Positions 55,778 to 64,000 of a stretch of DNA of 64,000 bases are shown piece by piece. Every line of letters starts with the position of its first letter. Position 1 is the first letter of the stretch. Source of the DNA: Cinnamomum chago (lineage: Eukaryota; Streptophyta; Magnoliopsida; Laurales; Lauraceae); NCBI GenBank assembly GCA_038049695.1, contig CP142454.1:17182501-17246500 (forward strand), in the 5' to 3' direction. The notes beneath the pieces were generated by a model. That model was given only the letters and a program-made list of their open reading frames with translations, searched no databases and was not told the DNA's origin. The translations under genes and the position numbers were made by a program.

Positions 55778-58700
55778 ATGGCATCCACAGATGGTCCTTC
55801 TCAACAGCGTGCTGCTGCTCCTCAAACTGAAATCACTGGTGGCAGCAGCAGCAGCATCAATGTCATCAATGTCCCCCTAATCGGAAGTGATCCATATCCA
55901 AAATCAAGCCAAGAGGTAAAAGATGATCTGTTCGCCAAAGCCATGGATGGCAATTGGGATGCTGTTGTAAAAATCTACACCGAGCACAAAATCATCATCC
56001 AAACTGCCATGATCACCAAATCAAAAGAAACGGCCCTGCATATTGCCATCATGGACAACAAAACAGAAGCAGCAAAGAAGCTCCTGGAGCTTGTGGATGC
56101 CGAGCAGATCAATAAAATGAAGAATGAGAGAGAAAACAACCCCCTCCATCTTGCAGCCGCGCGTGGGCAGGTATGTGGCGTTGGTGTGGTTAGAATTAAA
56201 AAAAAAAAAAAAGAAAAGAAAAAAACTTCTTCCCTTTGTGCTTCAGCTCGCTCCATGATGGTTTTTTTTGTTTTTTCTTGAACAGGTTGAGATTTGCAAG
56301 CTCATGATGAAAAAAGACGAAACACTGATAGAGGCTCGCAACAAAGACGGGGAGACGCCTCTCTTCCTAGCGGCGCTTCATGGGAAGAAAGGAGCCTTCT
56401 ACTCATTGCATCCGAAGTGCTCCATTAACGGACTTCACATTGTCCATGATATCTCACACTGCAGAAGGAATCTTGATGGAAACAGCATTCTTCATGTTGC
56501 CATTCTTGGAGAATATTTCGGTATGAAACCATGTCATGATCTGCTGTATCTAGTACTCATCATATTATTCAAACATTAATTAAGTAATAGTCTTGGGTTT
56601 CTGCATTGTAGAGTTGGCGTATCAGATAATTCATTGGTACCCGGAGCTTAGCGTGAAAAAGAACGTGAAAGGGCAATCACCTCTCGAATTTCTTGCCAAG
56701 AATCCCTCAGCTTTCAGAAGCGGATGCCACTTGGGACCACTTGATGATTTCATTTACAACTGTAATTAACATCTCTCTCTCTCTCTCTCTCTCTCTGCCT
56801 GTGTGTTTTTGCCTTCATGAAAGGTGGGCCTTAACCCAAAGGTGGTAATGTTGAAATTTTAGTCTGATCGAGTATTATGTCACGTAGGGTTGACAATACT
56901 CGGTATCATATATAATTATCCGATTCACAGTTTCATTAATTTTCATTTGAGTTTTTAAATTTATAATGAGACTAGGGTAGATTGGAAAATTTGATGGAGT
57001 AGGTTCATTTATTCGTTGTTCATCATCTAATTCAGAGTTTGAGTTTGGTCAGTTAATACTAAAAGTCCATCATTAGAGCCCACATCTAAAATTCAAATAT
57101 TCATGCGAAGTAATTTCTTTTCTTCACATTTACTCATAGCCAAATCTCACTTTAAATAAAGCTAGGCCCACCATAATCAGACACAAAAAAAAAAGACATG
57201 GTTAATATCGAACCCAAAGAAAATTCTATACTTTATTAGCTATCAATCTTAAGGTGGGGTCAGTTTCGATAAGAGTTAAAGTCGACTAGCTAGTTTCCAC
57301 AGAGGTGAAGTGGGGTTTTAGGTAAGCCCTACAAATAGATTTATAGGATTCCTACTTAACTTTTATGAGTTGGTCTTAATGAACTGTTCCTAATTCGAAG
57401 ATCCTTTTAGTTAGTAGTGATTAGTGAACTAGGTAACTGTCACGACCCGGACCCGAGATCAGAGTCATTAGGATTAACCCCCGGGTCGCGATGTTAATCA
57501 TACTTACTCCCGTAAACCCGAATTAACCGAAGTTAATCGAATCTACAAGGGATCTTGCATATGTACCTGTCAATGTACAGTGCGGAAGATACAAATAATA
57601 TACATTGACAGCCATTTAATCAAAACGAACCAGATACTTTACATCATTTCAATTCTACTATCAACCACTGCATATTTAAAACACAGTGCAGGGGACATCA
57701 TTTACCATACTTACAATACCAAAATGAATATATCAAAAAGTTTATAAAAAGTTCCCAAAAGGTTCTATGTTATCCTCTCTCAGATCATGTCCATTCGGCT
57801 AGGTTTCCTGGAGGTATCGAATGGGCCTCCTCCGCTGGCGGGACGGTCTCGTAATACCGTGAACACGACGGTTCAACAAGGTATACATATATTTATAACA
57901 TTTATAACATGTGCATAATTTCTACAATTCATTGCTTAACAGTTCTAAGCAATCCATATCAAATACCATTAATAACGATCATAAGACTGGCAACTACACT
58001 AGCATTGGTTTCAACTTCATTTAGTTCTTCCAAAAAAGGAAGCATTTCATACTCATTCAATTACCTACATAAATCAATTCCATTCAGTTCTTCCAAACGG
58101 AAGCGTTTCATATTCATATTAATTCATTCTGTTCCATATTTATTATGGCCTTTCAGTGTATGACTTTTCATTTCATATTCATTCAATTACTTACATTCAG
58201 CATTGATTAGGACTCGTCAGTCCTTTGACCTTTCGGTCCAATGCGGTGAGATCTCCCAGTGTCTTGATCAGAGATTACTGGTGTCCCATGGAGCTCCGGA
58301 CGCTCCCCAATCTCAGCTACTGCAGTAGGAATAATCATTTCATTGTTACCTTTCTTAACTGTTCATTTCTTACTTCAATGAGTTCGGAAACCATTAGGTA
58401 GTGTCAGACTCGTTAACAATTCACATGAATCTCAGTTTCATCCTAAATTAACTCTCTAACCAACCACTAAGTGTAACTTTAGTTATTAATGCAAAGATTA
58501 CTATAGATGACATTACGTATATGATTATGCATTAGGATAACCCTAGTTATCACTTATGGAGGTATATCACTAACCCTATTTAACACTTATGGAGGTATAT
58601 CACTAATATTAGTCATACTTTCCTCACAACTCATCTTAACTATACGAGAAGTATTTATGACCTCATAGGCGATCTTAGTTCTCGTAGAATCCAAAACTCA

Positions 58701-61700
58701 CTGGGTCCGAGCAATTGGCTAAATTTTTCCTTACTATGACTAATCTGGTCAATCTCTAAGCTTAAACTCTTAATCCAGGTAGTCAGACTTAAATTACACT
58801 TTTCGGACATTTCTCAGTGGGCTAGGTCGACCTGGGGGAAGATCCGGGTCGACCTGCAGTTGTATGTAGAAAATGCAAACAGTAATTTCGTCAGGCCCGG
58901 TGGACCTGACTCAGTGTACCCGGTCGACCGGGCCCTGCTGGCCGGTCGACCGGCCACACTGCAGAAACAGAATAGAGGTTCTGTTCTGCAGTGCAGTGGA
59001 AGGACTTTTCAGCCCTATTTCTTCCTGATGTCTACTGAACCTAATTAACTATTAAAACACGAACTTAACAAAGAAATACAAGATTACTAATCTACCTAAA
59101 TTAACCATACTTATCATCAATTGCATGACCTAATTTAGGGTTTTAAAATCCATAAATCACCCCATAAATCATCCTAAGAGTTGATTTATCATTTCTTTCC
59201 ATTAAAATCCATGCAAACTCCTTCACAAGCATAAACATATGTAAGTACTTGCCTTAATTGAAGCTTAACTCTTTGCTTAGCTTAGCTTTGAGTTGGATTT
59301 CCTTTCTTCAAAGCTCTAAATCCAATAAAACTCAAGAATATGGTGAAGATGAGGCAAATGATGAATTTCTTTCACTTGAGTCACCTCCAATTCTCACTCG
59401 AAGAAGAGAAAAATCAAAGAAGAAGAAGAAACGGCTGTGGAGATGGAGGCTGGCTAGGTTACAGGAGATGAATGAAGGCATTTAGCTTATATAAGCTTTC
59501 TTTTTGCATTTCACCCCCCCTAAGTTCATTCATTTACATTTCGAGTCAATTCAATGCCCATTTGATCCAATATTCATCGAATCAATTCAAGTCTTTTATG
59601 AAACTCGTCGTACTCATCGAGATACACATGCGGGTATCAAGAGTTTTCGAATTTGACAAAATACGTATAATCCGTATTTATACATAATTCCTTCATTTGC
59701 TTAATTCTCATTCAATTCATTTCCTAATCATTTCTTAATCATAGTTACTATGTCATTAAGCCTAAATTAATCCCATTAGGCTAATTCAACTTCATTTGGT
59801 GATAATTCACCTTTAATTCACTTAAACAGGCTTAATTAGCCTTAAGCTTGATTAATTAGAGTTAATCTTAATTAACTTGGAACGGAGCCTAACAGTAACT
59901 ATGATCACGTACACTGGAAATGTCATCCGGAGAGGATGGGGTTGCTTTAAGCAAAAAGAGATCAAGCTTGTCGCGCCTAGCTACGGTCACCGATCATCAA
60001 TCAAACAGTGTGGCAGTCACCCAAGATTATCACAATAATGTGCATTTCAAGTATGAAATTTTGTAGAAGTTCATGTCTTAAATCAAGTTTTAGAGTGATA
60101 TCATGGGTACCCATCTTTTCCAACCCTAGTACATGACCATGGGCACCCAAACAGAAGACCACCCCACAATCAAGGATAAGTGGGACAAGGAAACATCCAA
60201 ATGGACCCGGCTATAATTTCAGCTCTATGAAATTTAAGTCAATGCTTGGCCCTCAAGTTTAATAGTTTTAAAATGAAAATTCTTTTAAAATAGGGCTCAA
60301 GTATTTGTTAGATTTTAAATTAGGACAAAGGAATTTGACATATCAAATCATGACTTAAGTTTTTCATTAACATTTTAAATAAGAATATTCAACGATTTTC
60401 CCAGCAAGAATAGGAGTTTTACCGAGTTTTCCACCCAAACAAATACCTACGCATCTTACATCATACAAACCTGCAACTCAACTCAACCACTCTTGCGCCC
60501 GAAAATTCGCCAAACACCCAAAATGTTAATGGAAAACTTGAACCTTGTTTTGAAATGTCGGTATTTTTCTTTTCTCCTGACTTGAAATCTTGTGAAAACT
60601 TGAGCCCTGTTATGAAAATTCTCCTTTTAAAATTAGGGAGAGGCTATTTACACATCCCTCATTGCTCATTGCACACCCCTTTAGGACATCCCCAAAATAC
60701 CCTTGTCCCTAACTCTCCTCCCCTCTTCCTGCTCGCCGCCCGGCGCCATCTCTGCTCGCGCCCTCTCCCTCCCCTTCTCTCTCCCTCTTCCTCCTTCCCT
60801 TGTCCCTCTCCCTCCCCTTCTCTCTCCCTCTTCCTCCTTCCCTTGTCCCTCTCCCTCTCCCTCCTTCTATCTACCTCTCCCTGCTAGCCGCCCCACTCCG
60901 CCTAGACCCACCTCCACCCACCCTCTCCCTCTCCCTCTCCTTCTCCAGGTCTCTCTCCCTCTCCCTCTTTCTCTCGCCCAGCGCCACCTCGGGAGAGGGG
61001 GAGAGAGGGAGAGGGCGTGAGCGGATGTGGGCGCCGAGCAGGGAGAGGGAAGGAGAGGGACAAGGGTATTTTTGAGATGTTCGAAAGGGTTCCATGGATG
61101 GATGTTCAATGAGCAATGAAGGATGTGTAAGTAGCCTCCCCTTCAAATTAAAATTCTTTTATTTTGATCCATTCCACTCTGGTTTTTTTGTCATTACATG
61201 AAGTGGTGGGGACGTCTTGGGCCCGTTTGGTAATTTTTCCATAAAATAAAGATAAAAAAAAAATTAAATCAAGAGAAAATAAGATATAAGTAACTTATGA
61301 TGGTATTCTATTTTTATTTTTTAGTTATGTAATCTTTTTTACCTTTTGTATAGAAAAACGAAGTTTTTTTTTATCTTTTAATGGAAAATGAAAGTTATTT
61401 TTTTACTCTCTATATTTTTATTTTTTATTTTGTAAAAGAAGGGGAAATTTTGAAAAATTATACTTATAATCTGACTCCCTCTAAAGTGGAGGATTTACGT
61501 TACATAGTGCCCAACGGGCTCATTGATATAGGAGAAATTCACTAGTAACGTAACGTTAGCATCTCTTTTGTGTTTGATGGGGAAGAGATTCAGGGACTTT
61601 GAAATGGAAGAAGTAGTGCAAGTAGAATGTAGTGGTTCTTGTGATCGCGAGGGAGGCAGATGGAGAGAAGGACAAGCTTATGTTGTGCGGCGTTGAAGAA

Positions 61701-63113
61701 CCCACACTAAATCAAATCAGATCTCCTTGATTCCTATTTTGCCAAGGTACATGCATGATGATTTCGAAATCCATGTCCATGAATTGCTCTTTCTAAAATC
61801 TGCACTAACACGGATAATACAAACGATTGTTACCCCTTTTCAATTTCTGCAACCAAAACTCGGGCTGTTTCATAATCAAAATCAAAACCCAAGTCTCACA
61901 ATCTAGAATTTCTTATTTCTTAAATTTACGTTTGTGTGAGAGGGTATGGCCAGCCCTACCAGCAGATTAGTATGGGTTCATTCAGAAAAAGCTCCTGCCT
62001 CAGGCACAGTGATGAACCGTCTTCAACCCTCGTGCTCAGCTCCACCAGAGGCTCTCATTCATGTCTACGTTCCACGCGCCTCTGGCCCTAACTAGCTAAG
62101 TTAAAGTGAAAAAAGATGCACGTGGTTACTTCTATTATTTCATAAAAGTATGGAAAAAAAACACTAACAACATCAATTGCAGTTAGACAGAGACAAAATA
62201 ATTAAAAATGGAGCAGAAAAACTCATTATCTATTTTGATATTATTAATTCGCAGGGCCCTCTTTGAAAAAAAAGAGCCCAAATGTGTGTGTGTGTGTGTG
62301 TGTGTGTGGGTGCGGGGGGCGGGGGGGGGGGGCTTTTTTTATGTAATTAAAAGTTTGCTGGATCAGTTTCTAGTTGTAGCGCTGATCGTGAGGGATTTGG
62401 TGAGTGTGGATGGGTGGATGGGTGACTGAGTACTTATGTTTCATAAAAACATGGAAAGGAAGGAAAAAAAAAATCAACATTGGACTTGTCTTTGACTGGT
62501 ATGTAATTAGGACAAGTTCCAACTATTTGCGAGTTGTCTCTATACTTAATAAGATAGACCCTCTTCTCACTGGATGAAAAAGGGACGTAACTATAATAAA
62601 GTAGTCTGGCAATGCCCTAGGGCCATTATTACTTCTTCTTCCTTGTCTTTTTTTTTTTTTGTTAATGATTGGTTATGGTTATCTTTGATAGAAAATATTC
62701 TGAGTTAGGGAATTTGTGGTTAAGTTAGGATCGATGTTAAGATATTAATCATCCGATGAGAGGCGAAAAGATCTTCGTTAGATGATTGTCGGTTATATGA
62801 AAATTAGAAAAGATCCATGATAGGATTACATGATTTACTCTCCTTAATATTGTCTAAATTAAATGTCATTTGTACTCTATATATAGTGCACTCTTCCAAT
62901 GGAATAATATGTTGGGTTTTCTGAATATGTTTACCCTTCAATTTCATCATGGTATCTTTTAATTTCCAGGTTCAACTATTGACAAGCTAAAGCCGGAGTC
63001 ACCCTCTGATATCATGGAACAAAGTCCAAAAAGCAATGATCCTCCTGTCCCTGAGAATTACAGAGCTTGCTTCGACTTATTTGAGATCTTGCGGAAGGCT
63101 ACCAAAAATTTTT
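55778..63113 (+). CDS. Ankyrin-repeat protein (ACD6/ITN1-like), first four exons; 3' end outside window
   Basis: Exons read 55778-56170, 56286-56520, 56612-56761 and 62970-63113. All sites are GT-AG and phases fit (0, 1, 2, 1). Exon 1 starts at ATG (MASTDGPSQQRAAAPQ) and holds a pre-ankyrin helix (LFAKAMDGNWDAVVKIYTEH) and two ankyrin units (SKETALHIAIMDNK, ENNPLHLAAARGQ). Exon 2 adds RNKDGETPLFLAALHGK-type and NLDGNSILHVAILGEYF units. Exon 3 ends LAKNPSAFRSGCHLG. Exon 4 (PPVPENYRACFDLFEILRKA) matches the linker typical of plant ankyrin-PGG membrane proteins. The second ankyrin block and the membrane-spanning PGG domain would lie right of the window. Family members act in immunity, salicylic-acid signalling and salt response. 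Intron 3 is 6.2 kb and carries a solo LTR. It is the only member of the local array with an intact frame. Confidence 0.88.
57438..59894. mobile_element. Solo LTR, 2,457 bp, with 5-bp target duplication GTAAC
   Basis: It starts TGTCACGACCCGG and ends GGAGCCTAACA (TG...CA). GTAAC immediately precedes it (57433-57437) and follows it (59895-59899). There is no internal gag-pol. The length and the TGTCACGACC terminus suggest a Gypsy chromovirus-type LTR. Orientation is uncertain because the reverse strand also has a TG...CA form (TGTTAGGCTCC...GTCGTGACA). It sits in intron 3 of the ankyrin gene. A 75-codon frame inside (59258-59485) is not a recognisable protein. Confidence 0.85.
59900..60635. other. 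Intronic spacer, no gene recognised
   Basis: Part of ankyrin intron 3. No features supported. Confidence 0.4.
60636..61141. mobile_element. Long-TIR element with CT-rich core (506 bp)
   Basis: The left end GGGAGAGGCTATTTACACAT and the right end, reversed, GGGGAGGCTACTTACACAT, followed by CCcTCATTGCTCATTG, AGGACATC/GAACATCTC and ATACCCTTGTCCCT, give arms of about 75-85 bp. The core is (CTCCCT)n-like simple sequence. Imperfect 9-bp flanks (TTAAAATTA, TTCAAATTA) hint at a Mutator-type duplication. The many open frames here come from the simple repeat. Confidence 0.75.
61142..62969. other. Remainder of ankyrin intron 3
   Basis: AT-rich. Contains (TG)n followed by G-runs at 62284-62332. It ends in a good acceptor, TTTTAATTTCCAG. 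No gene recognised. Confidence 0.45.
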
Positions 63114-63260
63114 GTAAGGCATTGGTTATTCTAAGACCAGGAGTTTTTAAAACAGTAGAAATCCTGATATAAAAATTAAGTCCTGGTATGTTTTTCTGTT
63201 GAAATGCTGTCAGGTTATCTAAAATGCTAGGATTCTTTAGACTTGAAGTCCTACTTTAAG

Positions 63261-63515
63261 GGCCTGTTTGTTAGCACTAAAATGCATTGGAATTGAACAT
63301 AAGATTTGTGTCATAAGTGGTTAAAACTTAAAAATGAAGATCAAATGTGAATTTTCAAAAATGAGCATCACACAATCTTTCCTTCTATGGGAATAGAATC
63401 AAAGGAAGATGAAAGGAAATGTTATCTTATGCTCATTTTTTGAAAATTGACCTATGATCTTCATTTTTTACTACCTATGGCATAAATTCTATGTATTTCA
63501 ATGCAAACAAATAGT
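63261..63515. mobile_element. Inverted-repeat MITE in ankyrin intron 4
   Basis: The left arm GGGCCTGTTTGTTAGCAC...ATGAAGATCA...TTTTCAAAAATGAGCAT is mirrored by the right arm ATGCTCATTTTTTGAAAA...TGATCTTCAT...TGCAAACAAATAGTCT. The arms are ~100 bp and the element is non-coding. A related half-copy is at 6130-6303. Confidence 0.65.
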
Positions 63516-63521
63516 CTCATA

Positions 63522-63553
<32 letters not shown>

Positions 63554-64000
63554 CTTGTCCAATATGCGACATGTGCACTAGGGCTCTGTATGGGTGGGAC
63601 CTAGCTAGATCTCATCCAATCTTCCTATCATCTTCATCTGGGCCCTACAAGTTTAACGGTGTACAGTTCATTCGGCTGGGTGTGTAGTCCTACTTGTACT
63701 CAAAATCTTGGGTCCATATATAAGATCATCCTAATCTTTTGATCCATTGCCCTAAAATTTAATGGTTTAAAGGCATTATTTTATTATGATTTCAATCCAA
63801 TATTGAGGAAAAGTTAAATGAGTTTCAAATTTGGACTTGTGACTATTCATCGAGGGTGGGGTTAAAATGTGTGAGAAGACTAGATTGATTCAATGTGGGC
63901 CCTATGACCAAAAAAAGGGAAGGGTGGAAAAGGGGCTGTTTATATATATATTAATTCTACTCTGAAAAAGTTTGAATGGGTTAGCCTGAATTGATCGAGC
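63516..64000. other. Ankyrin intron 4, continuing past the window
   Basis: It includes (TA)n/(GA)n at 63523-63553. No next exon is recognisable before the edge. Confidence 0.4.

Noticed and set aside
59258..59485. 75-codon frame with Lys-rich tail
   Set aside because: It lies wholly inside the solo LTR and shows no family resemblance.
60555..61146. Overlapping Ser/Leu/Pro-rich and Arg/Glu-rich frames on both strands
   Set aside because: They are artefacts of CT-rich simple sequence inside an inverted-repeat element.

Overview
This window is nuclear DNA of a flowering plant, AT-rich, with compact exons set in introns and spacers swollen by transposable elements. Evidence: spliced genes with canonical GT-AG introns whose phases match; plant-specific families (SMG7, a DAYSLEEPER-type domesticated hAT transposase, an ACD6/ITN1-like ankyrin gene, MIR396); Copia, solo-LTR, Mutator-like and MITE remnants; and CT-rich leaders. 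The species cannot be named from the sequence. The long repeat-filled introns argue against a very compact genome.

Layout. (1) 173-4687, + strand: last seven exons of a kinesin-light-chain-like TPR protein gene whose 5' end lies left of the window. (2) 4688-11800: repeat-rich spacer with several MITEs, a 1.5-kb Mutator-like element and a dead RING-H2 ubiquitin-ligase copy on the - strand. (3) 11840-21007: a probable DAYSLEEPER-type gene, with a 5' UTR exon near 12.0 kb, a ~7-kb leader intron holding a large inverted repeat and an antisense Copia remnant, then one intact 663-codon coding exon. (4) 25.6-28.6 kb: three tandem MIR396 hairpins on the - strand. The one at 28.2 kb encodes a perfect miR396a, the one at 25.9 kb a one-base variant, and the middle one looks decayed, with a 37-G run in its former promoter. 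(5) 28.6-35.3 kb: repeats, including a second copy of the Mutator-like family nested in a GC-rich dispersed repeat. (6) 35.4-50.2 kb: complete SMG7 gene with 5' UTR intron(s), five coding exons (982 aa) and apparent introns in the 3' UTR. (7) 51.6-64.0 kb: an ankyrin-repeat locus, with two degenerate 5' copies followed by a gene whose first four exons are present. Its third intron is 6.2 kb and contains a 2,457-bp solo LTR with a perfect 5-bp target duplication. The gene runs off the right edge.

The genes do not form a functional unit. Two themes recur: regulation by small RNA or RNA decay (the MIR396 cluster, SMG7 with NMD-type features on its own transcript) and the fate of transposons (domesticated hAT protein, solo LTR, intron-resident elements). 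The most notable item is the MIR396 tandem array, which longest-ORF annotation would miss or call as small proteins.
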